38,261 nt of DNA from FEN-680 sp036845225 (lineage in GTDB: Bacteria; Actinomycetota; Geothermincolia; Fen-727; Anoxymicrobiaceae), in assembly GCA_036845225.1 (NCBI GenBank), contig DAIUEJ010000029.1:1-38261 (forward strand), in the 5' to 3' direction. The notes beneath the pieces were generated by a model. The model made no database searches and was not told where the DNA came from. It saw nothing but the letters and a program-made list of their open reading frames with translations. Positions 8,557 to 17,008 of this stretch are shown here, piece by piece (positions within the stretch are counted from its first letter, which is position 1; every line of letters starts with the position of its first letter). Both the position numbers and the translations under genes were made by a program.

Positions 8557-8649
8557 CTACTTCTTGTTCTTGTGACGGTTCTTCTTGAGCTGTTTCTTAT
8601 GCTTCTTCTTGCGCATCTTCTTGCGCCTCTTCTTGACTACGGAACTCAT
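8557..8649 (-). CDS. AURKAIP1/COX24-type 30-residue basic mini-protein (ribosome-associated, bS22-like)
   Basis: This 30-codon gene begins MSSVVKKRRKKMRKKKHKK and ends in KNRHKNKK; more than half its residues are Lys or Arg. The layout [M-x-S-V-x-K-K-R-R-K-K-M-x-K-K-K-H-K] matches the AURKAIP1/COX24 family, whose members in actinobacteria are tiny ribosome-bound proteins (the mycobacterial bS22) and in mitochondria form mS38. The role is probably structural in the small ribosomal subunit. Upstream AAGGGGG is about 20 nt away, rather far, but a TGGTACGAT promoter-like element lies 59 nt upstream. The gene converges on the glycosidase-like gene (27-nt gap). Genes this short are commonly missed in annotation; the family match is strong, the function is carried over from relatives. 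Confidence 0.85.
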   Translation of the reverse strand: MSSVVKKRRKKMRKKKHKKQLKKNRHKNKK

Positions 8650-8707
8650 AGGAGCGCTGCTACGCGAGACCCCCTTTCTGCGATTCTATACAAACGCAAC
8701 AGACAGA

Positions 8708-8716
8708 ATCGTACCA
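8708..8716 (-). promoter_or_regulatory. Candidate extended -10 promoter (TGGTACGAT) for the COX24-type gene
   Basis: Read on the minus strand, 8716-8708 is TGGTACGAT followed by TCTG, the same 13-nt string as upstream of rbsK (4034 onward). It would give a leader of about 50 nt for the mini-protein gene. No clear -35 is present; the position where it would lie is occupied by the GGGGTCAGGTCC repeat. Prediction only. Confidence 0.35.
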
Positions 8717-8720
8717 TAAA

Positions 8721-8748
8721 CTTGACTTTCGGGGGTCAGGTCCTTTTT
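8721..8748. repeat. GGGGTCAGGTCC-family dispersed repeat, copy A
   Basis: This 28-bp element runs from CTTGACTTTC through GGGGGTCAGGTCC to a T-run. Its reverse complement matches 17113-17140 at 27 of 28 positions, although the two loci are more than 8 kb apart in unrelated intergenic regions. It sits between the COX24-type gene and the broken alpha/beta hydrolase. The length, intergenic location and hairpin-forming relatives suggest a REP- or MITE-like element. Confidence 0.7.
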
Positions 8749-8763
8749 CTCAAGCGTGCTGAG

Positions 8764-9641
8764 TCAGACCAGGTCCCACTTGCGGAGGAAAGTCTCGATG
8801 CGGAAATTGACGACGTCCGGCTGCTCGATGAGGGTAGCGTGCGTCCCGTGCGGGACCACGAACAGCTCCGCGCCTTTGACCTCACGGTATATCCGCTTGA
8901 CCAGGCGCTGGGGGCACATGCCGTCCTTCTCCCCTGCGATCACAAGCGTCGGGACGTCTATGGACGGCAGGAGGTCCTCCGCGGAGTGCCGTGCCATCCC
9001 GAGCAGGGCGCGGAGCTCGTTGGCGAAGCCCATCTTCGCGATGTGCTCGAAATAGAGGTCCATCTCCTGCTTCGAGCAGCGGTGCCTGTCGATCTCGACC
9101 GCCTTCGCGACGGGCCAGGTGAGCGGCGAAGCGAGGAGCGGCACGCCGACGGCTTCGAGCCCTTGCGGATGCTCTATGAAGTAGTTGAAGACGTCGGTGT
9201 ACGCTTTCTCGAACCACGGCGCGGTCGCGAAAGCCTCCATTGGATTTCCGGCGGGCCCGTTGAGAGGGATCAGCGCGGCGATCTTCTCGCTGTTCTCGCG
9301 GAAGAACTCGAGCACGACCTGGGCTCCCATGGAGAAGCCCACCAGGACCGCCTTGTCCACGCCGGCGTGGTCGAGCACGGCGCGCAGGTCCTGCGCGTAG
9401 CAGGATATCTCGAAGGTATCCAGGTCGGCGGGCACGTCCGAGCGGCCGTGCCCCCGGTAGTCCCAGCAGATGACCTGCACCAGGCGAGAGAAGTGGTCCT
9501 CGAAGTAGTGCCAGAAGGTAGTGGTATTCGCTACACCGTTGCAGGCGACGGCGGTGTCCCCGCTCCCCTGGTCGAATAGCGGATGACGGTCCCGTCGAAG
9601 CTCTCCGTCTCATGGACCTCGCCCTTCACCAGGTATCTCAT
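8764..9641 (-). pseudogene. Alpha/beta hydrolase, apparently frameshifted by a one-base deletion
   Basis: Two overlapping frames together encode one ~292-residue alpha/beta hydrolase. The N-terminal part starts at ATG 9641 (MRYLVKGEVHETESF...) and runs through the strand region GTVIRYSTRGAGTPP, then meets a stop at 9531-9533. The rest continues in another frame from VACNGVANTTTFWHYF through WDYRGHGRSD, the nucleophile elbow GFSMG, AGEKDG (acid) and PHGTHATL (His). Restoring one base near 9552-9558, in the CCGCCG stretch, joins them as ...GTPPVACNGV..., giving the oxyanion-hole region normal for the family. An internal GTG at 9480 could make a 238-residue fragment lacking that region, which I think unlikely to be active. 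It may be a genuine lesion, a sequencing error, or less likely programmed frameshifting. The upstream neighbour on the same strand is the LUD gene. Confidence 0.72.
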
Positions 9642-9715
9642 CTCGACAGCGCCAGCCAATTGACCTCCCAGGTTCTGAAGCAACAGTCTGTTCGCGGGGC
9701 GGCCGGTTCTCGCGG

Positions 9716-10387
9716 TCAGTGACCCAGGCGCTCGCCGATGAGCACGACCGTCATCTCGGGCGAAGCGGGCCGCCGGGTGACCACGGTGTTCACGGGGCAT
9801 ATGGCGGGCGGCGTTTCGCACTCCACGCAGCGCTCCGTGCGGGCGCATTCCACGTCCAGCCCCAGCCGCTTCACGCACTGCGGGACGCAGGTGTCTTTTA
9901 CTCGCCTGAACGCTTCGTCGAGCCCGTCGACGATATGGTTGAAACCGGCCACCAGTATCATGGAATCGGGCGCGCGCCCAGGCCCGAACACCGGAAGGAG
10001 CTCGGGTTCGATCTTGACGAGCATCCCATCGGCGGTGACTGCGCACACCGTCGAAAGGTACAAAGAGCGGTTCGGTATCCGCGAGCGTCGCCGGGACCCC
10101 CTGCCGGTCGCGAGCGGCATTGCGCTCTTCATGCTGTTGCCGCGGGCCTCGAGACTGGAGATGACGCCGAGCTCCTCGAGGGTCGCGGCGTCCCAGTAGA
10201 AAACGGTCTTGTGGAGCGGGACCAGGCTCAATATCCAGCGGTTCGCGTCTGAAGCGGTGGGGACGGGCACCACCGAGAAGTCCCGGTCCGCCAGGGACGA
10301 CGCGCAGTCGAGTACCCGCTCGCGCACGCGCCCGTCGCGGTACCCCTCCCACATCTCGAGGATGCTCTCGTCGATCTGTCCGGGCAA
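9716..10387 (-). CDS. LUD-domain protein (LutC/YkgG-like, lactate utilization family)
   Basis: This 223-residue cytoplasmic protein belongs to the LUD (DUF162) family. Family motifs are ARGNSMKSAMPLATGRG (81-97), LSTVCAVTADG (111-121), GFNHIVDGLDEAFRRVKD (148-165) and a Cys-rich tail CARTERCVEC...C (Cys181, 187, 190, 197, with 167 and 171 before it), as in the anaerobe-type members of the family. Known LUD proteins take part in lactate oxidation (LutB/LutC), but this subfamily usually stands alone and its reaction is unknown. No lutA or lutB is present here. The start is TTG 10387, 6 nt after GGGGG, chosen because the conserved region begins right after it. The large sensor kinase lies upstream on the same strand; the hydrolase lies 74 bp downstream. 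Confidence 0.82.
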   Translation of the reverse strand: MPGQIDESILEMWEGYRDGRVRERVLDCASSLADRDFSVVPVPTASDANRWILSLVPLHKTVFYWDAATLEELGVISSLEARGNSMKSAMPLATGRGSRRRSRIPNRSLYLSTVCAVTADGMLVKIEPELLPVFGPGRAPDSMILVAGFNHIVDGLDEAFRRVKDTCVPQCVKRLGLDVECARTERCVECETPPAICPVNTVVTRRPASPEMTVVLIGERLGH

Positions 10388-10484
10388 AGCCGACCCCCTG
10401 ACGTATCCTGCGTTTCGGTCGCACTAATAATAATAGAAGTGCGCATGAAAAGGGGAGAGGGATGAAAGGTCGAGGGCGTGACCG

Positions 10485-13400
10485 TCAGCGGGCGTCGAAG
10501 ATGACGAACTCGAAGCAGGCGCCTTCATCGCTGCAGACGTTGATGGTACCCCCGTATACCCCCACGATCTTCTCTACGGTTGCCAGGCCGATGCCGCTTG
10601 CGCCCTGGGCGCCGGACAAGAACGGCAGGAAGATCTTGTCTTCCGATTCGGCGGGGATCCCCGACCCGTTGTCTCGCACCACGTAGCGGTGCCCGTCCGT
10701 CTCGTCGGTGCCCTTGTACTCCACGGCTATGAAAGGTTTCCTGGCGTCGTTGTGTTTGATCGAGTTATCGATGAGGTTGCTGAAAAGCTGGTACATGTGG
10801 GTCGGGCTCGCGACCACGGCCCCCAGCTTGCTGTCCACCTTCACTTTCACGTGCTTCTCTTTGATCTGTCCCCGGCGCTCGTCGAGGATGCCGCGCACGA
10901 CTTCTCCGATGTCGACGCCCGTCGCGTCGAAGGGCGTCTGGCCGGCCTCCGCCAGCTCCAGGAGGTCTTCGATGAGCCGGTCGGACTTCGTCACGTTGTT
11001 CTCGATTATCGCGGCCATCTCGTTTACCCCGCGCATCGCTTCGCTGTCGGGCTCGCCCTGCAAGAGGCTCTGGATCGTCGCGCTCGCCGCGGCGATGGAG
11101 GAGAGGGGGCCTTTCAAGTCGTGAGACACCGCGTGGGCGTAACCCTCCAACTCGTTGTTCAGCATCTGGAGCTCGTGCTCGGCCCGCTTGCGCTCGGTGA
11201 CGTCCCGGATGGTCGCGATGAAAGCCTTGGGGTTTCCGTCGGCATCCCGCAGCAGCGAGGCCATCAGCTCGCCCTCGAACGTGGTGCCGTCCCGCCGTGT
11301 CAGGACAAAGTCCCGCGGACTGCTGGCCCCGAGCTCCAGCGTCTCCGCCGCGCCTGTCACCGCCTGGTCCCGCTCCCCTGGCAGGAGTATGTCCAGCGCG
11401 TTGAGCCCGATGAGCTCGGTGGCGCTCTTCACGTTCTGCTGCTCGGCGGCGCGGTCCGACACCATGGTGATATTGAAATCAAGGTCGGTCACCACCACCG
11501 CATCGGGTGAAGTCGCGAGCAGACCCTTGTACAGCTCCTCGGACTCCACCAGCGCCCGCTCGGCTTCTTTGCGCGCCGTGATGTCCCTCGCGATGCCGAA
11601 CTCTCCGGCGACATCGGTGCCGCGCATCAGCGGCGCGCTGGTGAACTCGGCCGTCACGTACAGCCCGTCTTTTCTCTGGATCCGCAACTCGTACACCTCG
11701 GGGTACTCGCCCCGCGCCGTCTGTTCGAAGGTCTCGAGGGCTTTCTGAAGGTCGTCTGGGTGCACCAGAGGCGCGAACGGTTTTCCCATCCATTCGTCCC
11801 GCGAGTAACCGGTGAGCTTTTCGAACGACTGGTTGAGCTCGGCCAGCTCACCGTCAGAGTTCAAACTGTAGATGACGTCAGGCGCGGTATCGAACAGCAG
11901 TCGCAGGCGTTGCTCGCTCTCCTGAAGCGCTTCCTCGGCCTGCTTCTGCTCGGTGATGTCGTCGTAGATGGCGACTATCTCCCCGCTGGGGAGCTTGTAG
12001 ATGTAGTTCTCTTTCCAACCGGAGACACGCTCGTCGATGTAATTGGCGAGAGGGAACCGCTCCGGCTCCCCGGTCCTCCAGACTCTCCTGAAGACTTCGA
12101 GGATCCCGAACTCCTCGACTCCCGCGAAGACCTCGGTGACGCGCCTGCCGAGGACTTCGTCGCGGCTTATCCTCTCGACTTTCTCCGCTGCGCTGTTGAA
12201 ATCCACGAAGACGTAGTCCTCGCCATCGTCTATCGCCCTGTACACCGCGACGCAGCTTCGCATGTTATCGAACATGTGCTGGAAGCGGTCTTTGCTGATG
12301 GCCAGGGCTTCTTCTATCTTCTTCCGCTCGGTGATGTCACGGATGATCGCGGTGAAGAATACATCTCCGCCTATCATCCACGGCGACGAGCGCGAGAGCT
12401 CCATGAAGAACTCCGTGCCATCGGCGCGAAGGCCTGTCGCCTCGTAAGTCTTGCCCATGGTGGGCGTACCGTCAGCCGTGGCTTTCATGAGCGACTGGAG
12501 GCGCGCCTCCCTCATTTGCTCGGGAATGATCATCGTCAGGGGCTGCCCGATGGCTTCCTCCGCGCTGAAGCCGAACATCGCCTCCGCGCCCGGGTTCCAG
12601 AAGGTTATTCCGATGTGGCTGTCGGCGCATACGATGGCTTCGTTGGCGGTCCGGGCCACCGACCTGAAGCGCTCCTCGCTGTCCTTGAGCCTCCGGAGGT
12701 TGCGCGCGTTCTGCAGCGCGACGCTCGCGACCTCGCCGAACGCGGACGCCATCAGCGAGTCCCGGTGGGTGAACCCCCCGGACTTGTTCGCGAGTCCGAT
12801 AAGGCCCACCGTCTCCGACTCCACCACCAGCGGAGCGAGCAGCAGGTTCTGGATAGGAAAGTGTCCTTCTGGGAGCTGCTCCGCCAGGGGCGAGCTCGCG
12901 ACCGAGTTCTCGATGAAGGCGCGACCCACGGAAAACTCCCTGCCGTGGAGCTTGCTGACCGGCATGAAGGCATCGGGATCGAACTGGCCGCGGAGAGACT
13001 CCGGGTCCACCACGAGCAGCTGGCTTCCCGCCTCAGAAAAGACCGACACGTAACCGGCCGTTGCCCCGATGAGCTTCTTGCACAGCCGGAAGATATCGCG
13101 CGCGGTCTCGTCGAACTCGCTGCGCTCCAGCACCATCCGGGTGCTCTCCAGCAGCGCCGTTATCTCTTCGCGGCGCTCGTTGGTCTCCCTCACCATGTTG
13201 TGAAGGGCTTCCTCCGCCCTCTTCCTCTCGGAGATGTCGCGCCCCACGCCGACGACCATAGACGGGTTGCCGTCCTCGTCCCTCACCAGCGCCCCCGAGA
13301 GCTCGTAGGGGATCCGCCTGCCGTCCTTGGTCACGATGCAGGTTTCCACGCGTCGGTCCTCACCCGTGCTGATCACTCCCTGGGTCGCCGCGTTGATGCG

Positions 13401-14351
13401 GTGGATGTCCTCCGGCGGGTGAAAATCCGGGGGGCTCATGAGCCGTATCTCTTCATCGGTGTACCCGGTGATCTCTCTCAGCTTGTCGTTCCAGAGCACA
13501 TAGTTGCCCTGCGGGTCCAGCAGGATGAATATCTCGCTGAGCGAGTTTATGGTTGTAGTGGTGAAAGACCTCTCGCGGTCGACGCTCTGTTGCGCGCGCT
13601 TGAAATCGGTCAGGTCGTGAACACTCACGATGAAACGCTGGCCGCGTCGCGTCATGACCTCTTTGATCGCTACCCTGACGGGGATCCTGGTGCCGTCCCG
13701 GTGCAGGTTCTCGGAGTCGATGGCTTCGCCCGAGAGCAGGCTCGCCATGCTGTCTTCCAGGTCTTTTCTTCGCTCGGGAGGGACGAGGTCCGAGGCGACC
13801 ATGCCGTTGAGCTCGCCGGCCCGGTAACCGAGTAGCGAGCAGGCCGCGCGGTTCGCGTCCTCGATGGCGCCGTCTATGGTCTCGATGAACAGGGGTTCTA
13901 CTGACTCCTCGAAGAGTGTGTGATAGAAAGCCTCGCTCTCATGGAGCGCTTCCTGGACCCTCTGGAACGCGCTGCTCTCCATCGAGCGCCGCGCGGTTTC
14001 GACGAGCCTTGTCTCGAGCTCGTCGTTCTTCACCACGTACCCGGAGGCGCCGTCCCGGACCGCCCAGGAGGCCACCTCTTCGTTGCCGTGCCCCGTCACC
14101 ATGATCACCGGCGGGTGGTCGCCTTTCGCCGTGATCTCGGAGAGCAGTTCAAGGCCGGTGCCGTCGTCAAACAGGTACGCCAGGGTGATCATGTCAAAGG
14201 TGCCCGCCTGCAACATCTCGCGGGCCTCTCGCAGGTTCCGCGCGATCTCCGCGCGCGCCTGGAGCCTGTCCTCAAATACGCTCTTGATGAGGACGGCGGT
14301 GGGTTCACTCTCTTCGACTATGAGCACTCTCGGGTCTCTGTGAACGTTCAA
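10485..14351 (-). CDS. Multi-PAS/GAF sensor histidine kinase with a degenerate N-terminal receiver
   Basis: This is a 1288-residue soluble histidine kinase with no membrane segment. In order: a receiver-like domain (about 6-125); PAS (~130-260); PAS (~265-385); GAF (~400-560); four more PAS domains, with DITERKK, DITEQKQ, DITARKE and DVTERKR linkers; HisKA with SHDLKGPL (phospho-acceptor His1077); and HATPase with N-box NLIDNSIKHND, DNGSGIP and GIGLAT. In the receiver, the expected phospho-acceptor Asp of the IILLD-type strand is Ala58 (MITLAYLFDDGTG), and only Glu13/Glu14 stand in the acidic pocket; the Lys near 109 is kept. It is therefore probably a pseudo-receiver. Its kinase core is strikingly like that of the receiver-PAS-kinase at 35594-36970 (AEAGQTP, GACFEF). 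Signal and partner are unknown; ATG 14351 is the natural start. Confidence 0.9.
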   Translation of the reverse strand: MNVHRDPRVLIVEESEPTAVLIKSVFEDRLQARAEIARNLREAREMLQAGTFDMITLAYLFDDGTGLELLSEITAKGDHPPVIMVTGHGNEEVASWAVRDGASGYVVKNDELETRLVETARRSMESSAFQRVQEALHESEAFYHTLFEESVEPLFIETIDGAIEDANRAACSLLGYRAGELNGMVASDLVPPERRKDLEDSMASLLSGEAIDSENLHRDGTRIPVRVAIKEVMTRRGQRFIVSVHDLTDFKRAQQSVDRERSFTTTTINSLSEIFILLDPQGNYVLWNDKLREITGYTDEEIRLMSPPDFHPPEDIHRINAATQGVISTGEDRRVETCIVTKDGRRIPYELSGALVRDEDGNPSMVVGVGRDISERKRAEEALHNMVRETNERREEITALLESTRMVLERSEFDETARDIFRLCKKLIGATAGYVSVFSEAGSQLLVVDPESLRGQFDPDAFMPVSKLHGREFSVGRAFIENSVASSPLAEQLPEGHFPIQNLLLAPLVVESETVGLIGLANKSGGFTHRDSLMASAFGEVASVALQNARNLRRLKDSEERFRSVARTANEAIVCADSHIGITFWNPGAEAMFGFSAEEAIGQPLTMIIPEQMREARLQSLMKATADGTPTMGKTYEATGLRADGTEFFMELSRSSPWMIGGDVFFTAIIRDITERKKIEEALAISKDRFQHMFDNMRSCVAVYRAIDDGEDYVFVDFNSAAEKVERISRDEVLGRRVTEVFAGVEEFGILEVFRRVWRTGEPERFPLANYIDERVSGWKENYIYKLPSGEIVAIYDDITEQKQAEEALQESEQRLRLLFDTAPDVIYSLNSDGELAELNQSFEKLTGYSRDEWMGKPFAPLVHPDDLQKALETFEQTARGEYPEVYELRIQRKDGLYVTAEFTSAPLMRGTDVAGEFGIARDITARKEAERALVESEELYKGLLATSPDAVVVTDLDFNITMVSDRAAEQQNVKSATELIGLNALDILLPGERDQAVTGAAETLELGASSPRDFVLTRRDGTTFEGELMASLLRDADGNPKAFIATIRDVTERKRAEHELQMLNNELEGYAHAVSHDLKGPLSSIAAASATIQSLLQGEPDSEAMRGVNEMAAIIENNVTKSDRLIEDLLELAEAGQTPFDATGVDIGEVVRGILDERRGQIKEKHVKVKVDSKLGAVVASPTHMYQLFSNLIDNSIKHNDARKPFIAVEYKGTDETDGHRYVVRDNGSGIPAESEDKIFLPFLSGAQGASGIGLATVEKIVGVYGGTINVCSDEGACFEFVIFDAR

Positions 14352-14558
14352 AGGGGGCCTCTGTGTCGAGTTGCCGAATCGATACGAGACGAGGTTCCGG
14401 GCGTAGAGCCGCGTTCAAAGAGTATCACAATAAGCCACTGAAATGGACAAGATAATATGACTACAACCGCCCGCTGCCGGTCAAGGTTCAGATGGGCTAT
14501 TCGAGGCGCGATAAGTTGGTGAAATCGGAGCAGGTAACGCCCGTCGCGCAGAAGGTCC

Positions 14559-16142
14559 CTACCAGTCGTCGCGCGTGAAGGCCTCGACGATCTTGCTCTG
14601 GTCCCCGCCCCGCAGCGCCGAGATCATGCCGGCGAACGCCCCCGCGGCGTTTGTGCCCCACGCGTCTACGGAGCTTATCTTGACCGGAGAGCGCGAGCGG
14701 TCCATGGTGAACAGGCCGAAGCGGGGGTCGAAAGAGCCCCACTCGTAGTTGTCGACCATGGTCCAGTAGAGGTACCCGATTATCGGAACGCCGTCCTTCA
14801 TCGCTCGCATCGCCTCGAAGATGTACGCCTGAAGGAACGTGTCCGTGGTCGCGGCATCACGGCGCTGCTCGACACGCCCCCGGTAGACCTTGTGGCACAT
14901 CCCGTTCTCGACGATGAAGACCGGCAGGCTGCCAGAGTTGATCGTCTCCGCTTTCAGGAAATGGTACATGGCGACCGGGTTCAGCACCCATTCCCAGTGC
15001 TCGGCATTGAAGTTGAAGCGCTTCTCGCGGAGGTCCTGGACCGTCGGCGGCTTTATCAGGTTCCGGGCGAAAGGATCGTAGAAGTCCACGGCGAGGTAGT
15101 CGAGTTTCTCACTCAGGTCCGAGCCGTATATCCCGGCTATCCCGTTTCCCAGGCGTGACACCTCCAGCAGGCGGGTCGCGAGCCGGTCGAGAAGGCGCTC
15201 TGCCCCCGTGTTTATCACCGAAGCCTTGCGGACCACGGGGCACCTGGACACCTCGGCGTCCCACGCCTGCTTCCCGGCGGCGAGGTAATCGGGCATGTCC
15301 TGGCGCTCGACGCCGTTGCGCCTGGCGTTGAGCATGTCGGTCACCATCTTGTCGAAGCCGTAGACCGAGATGTTGATGGTGTTGTAACTCACCCTGGGCG
15401 CCTCCCACCCCTGCTCGGAGTAGATGCGATGGATGGCGTCGTACGCCCGGCAGTGCGCGTCTATCATGTTGCTCAACGCCTCCACGGCGTGCGCCGGGCC
15501 GGACTTCCTCCGCGGAAAGGCGCGAAGCGCGTAGGTGAGGAACGCGAGCCCGTTCGGCTCGTTCAGGGTTATCCAGTAGGAGACCGGGCGCAGGCCGTGC
15601 TTCTCGACGAGGAGGCCGTTGACCTTGAGAGCGACCTCCTCCACGTAGCGCTTGAACAGGTCGAGCTGTCTGTTCTCCAGCCAGAAGTCGAGCCCGAGCC
15701 AGTTCGGGTGAGTGAAGTGGTGGAGGGTCACGACGGGTTCCATGCCCGCCCGCATGATCGCGGCGATCATGTCCGCGTAGGCCCCTATGGCGGCGCCGTC
15801 GAAGTCGGGGACCCGCGTGACCGTGCTCGAGGTCTCTGGCTGCACGCGCGCCCATTCGATCCCCACCCGGAAGGCGTTGAGGCCCATCCGTGAGGCCAGC
15901 TCGAGCTCCTCGGGGTAATCGGTCCAGAAGCGGATGGCCTCCCCCGAAGGCTCGACCCGGCCTGAGCGCTCGAACTCCGCCCAGTTGTTGAGGGGCTCCC
16001 CGCGCCCGTTGATGCCGCCTTCGACCTGGTACGCCGCGTTGGCGCAGCCGAACATGAAATCGGGCGGGAGGGTGAACGAAGGGTCGAAAAGGCCTTCGAG
16101 GTCTTTGTTCGAGAAGTGCCGGCCGAACTCCATGCCTTTCAC
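14559..16142 (-). CDS. Glycoside hydrolase family 1 beta-glycosidase
   Basis: This is a GH1 (beta/alpha)8 retaining glycosidase of 527 residues, without signal peptide, so it probably cleaves imported beta-glucosides or beta-galactosides in the cytoplasm. Acid/base Glu195 lies in ITLNEP, and nucleophile Glu412 in FIVENGM (usual form ITENG). Other GH1 hallmarks are FMFGCANAAYQVEG near the N-terminus, LNAFRVGIEWARVQP, VTLHHFTHPNW, and a C-terminal PIIGYLYWTMVDNYEW. GTG 16142 follows AAGGGGG at about 7 nt and is preferred to ATG 16133. The gene follows the 60-residue protein by 43 nt on the same strand. Val in place of Thr/Thr-like in the nucleophile motif and the many inserts place it away from the best-known BglA enzymes; substrate not determinable. 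Confidence 0.9.
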   Translation of the reverse strand: MKGMEFGRHFSNKDLEGLFDPSFTLPPDFMFGCANAAYQVEGGINGRGEPLNNWAEFERSGRVEPSGEAIRFWTDYPEELELASRMGLNAFRVGIEWARVQPETSSTVTRVPDFDGAAIGAYADMIAAIMRAGMEPVVTLHHFTHPNWLGLDFWLENRQLDLFKRYVEEVALKVNGLLVEKHGLRPVSYWITLNEPNGLAFLTYALRAFPRRKSGPAHAVEALSNMIDAHCRAYDAIHRIYSEQGWEAPRVSYNTINISVYGFDKMVTDMLNARRNGVERQDMPDYLAAGKQAWDAEVSRCPVVRKASVINTGAERLLDRLATRLLEVSRLGNGIAGIYGSDLSEKLDYLAVDFYDPFARNLIKPPTVQDLREKRFNFNAEHWEWVLNPVAMYHFLKAETINSGSLPVFIVENGMCHKVYRGRVEQRRDAATTDTFLQAYIFEAMRAMKDGVPIIGYLYWTMVDNYEWGSFDPRFGLFTMDRSRSPVKISSVDAWGTNAAGAFAGMISALRGGDQSKIVEAFTRDDW

Positions 16143-16185
16143 CGCATGCCCCCTTCAACTCCGGGTGCGGCCGCGGTCCCGAGCC

Positions 16186-16368
16186 TCAGCAGCAGAACCG
16201 GCAGCCGGTCGGGATGTCGATCCAGATCGCGCCCAGCGGGATCTCGCCGCCGCTCCTGTCCTCCATCCAGTAGAAGATGTCGTCCGCGTTGATATAGTCG
16301 TCGGAGCCTTGATCGTCGCTTGCGCTGCTCTCGGCCCGGGGTGTATCGCGTTCTGAGGCCCTGTCCAT
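16186..16368 (-). CDS. 60-residue acidic hypothetical protein ending in a Cys cluster
   Basis: I do not recognise this protein. It is supported by a near-ideal GGAGGAAACG ribosome site before ATG 16368 and by its place between two same-strand genes (GDT1 53 nt upstream, GH1 43 nt downstream). The first ~25 residues are polar and disordered-looking (Ser/Asp/Arg rich); the second half, DDIFYWMEDRSGGEIPLG then AIWIDIPTGCRFCC, looks folded, and the last five residues hold three Cys (C-x-x-C-C). The terminus could bind metal or be a modification site. The leader-like acidic first part with a Cys-rich tail resembles a precursor peptide only loosely; no maturation enzyme lies beside it. Confidence 0.6.
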   Translation of the reverse strand: MDRASERDTPRAESSASDDQGSDDYINADDIFYWMEDRSGGEIPLGAIWIDIPTGCRFCC

Positions 16369-16421
16369 CCGTTTCCTCCGGTTTTCGGAGCAATTCTATC
16401 AGAATGGGCGCGCGGGCAACG

Positions 16422-16985
16422 TCATATGACTCCTGCGGCCATGAATATTCCGAAGACAATGAATATGACCCCGGAGGCCCACCTTATGTATTTCATGGGG
16501 ACGATGCGGGCCAGGCCCCTGCCTATCATCGCGCCGATAAAAGTAGTCAATATGAGCGCGAGAGTCCCGCCCAGGAAGACGTAGAGGGGAGCTTTGAACC
16601 GCGAGGTGAGGGCGACCAGGCTGAGTTGCGTCTTGTCCCCGAGCTCCATGACGGCGATGTAGAGCAACGAGGTGAGGTAGGGGCTGCGCCGCGCTCGAGT
16701 GGGGGCGTCCGGCTCCTCGTCTTTCCCGGGGCGGAAAGACAGGAGGCCGAAGATGATGAAAACAGCCGCGGCCACGTACCTTATCACGTCCGCGGGGACA
16801 TACCTGGCGAGGACCTCGCCGACCGTGACAGCGAGGGCGTTCAGGATCACGAACGCTGTGCAGGCGCCCAGGAACACGGGAGTGAAGCCGTACCTTGCGG
16901 ACAGCGCCAGCACCGCGATCTGAGTCTTGTCTCCAAGCTCGGCTATGAAAGTGAGCCCGAATGCCGCACCGAATGCCTCAAGCAT
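16422..16985 (-). CDS. GDT1/TMEM165 (UPF0016) family cation transporter
   Basis: This is a membrane protein of 187 residues, with about six transmembrane helices arranged as two homologous halves. Each half carries the family signature ELGDKT: residues 16-21 (ELGDKTQIAVLALSARYG) and 114-119 (ELGDKTQLSLVALTSRF). Members export Mn2+ (bacterial MneA/Mnx type) or exchange Ca2+/Mn2+ for protons. A charged loop (about 86-101) separates the halves. The frame opens with TTG ATG; ATG 16985 is chosen because AAGGGG lies 8-9 nt before it. I looked for a yybP-ykoY Mn2+ riboswitch upstream and saw none; the leader instead carries a hairpin repeat (17009-17140). Confidence 0.88.
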   Translation of the reverse strand: MLEAFGAAFGLTFIAELGDKTQIAVLALSARYGFTPVFLGACTAFVILNALAVTVGEVLARYVPADVIRYVAAAVFIIFGLLSFRPGKDEEPDAPTRARRSPYLTSLLYIAVMELGDKTQLSLVALTSRFKAPLYVFLGGTLALILTTFIGAMIGRGLARIVPMKYIRWASGVIFIVFGIFMAAGVI

Positions 16986-17008
16986 CAACGTCCCCTTGTG
17001 ACTTCCCT

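Noticed and set aside
9531..10424. 297-codon minus-strand open frame over the LUD gene
   Set aside because: Most of it is the wrong frame of the LUD gene; only its last 36 codons, from ATG 9641, are real and belong to the broken hydrolase.
11760..13835. 691-codon plus-strand open frame opposite the large kinase
   Set aside because: Composition is typical of an antisense shadow; the kinase on the other strand has clear domains throughout.
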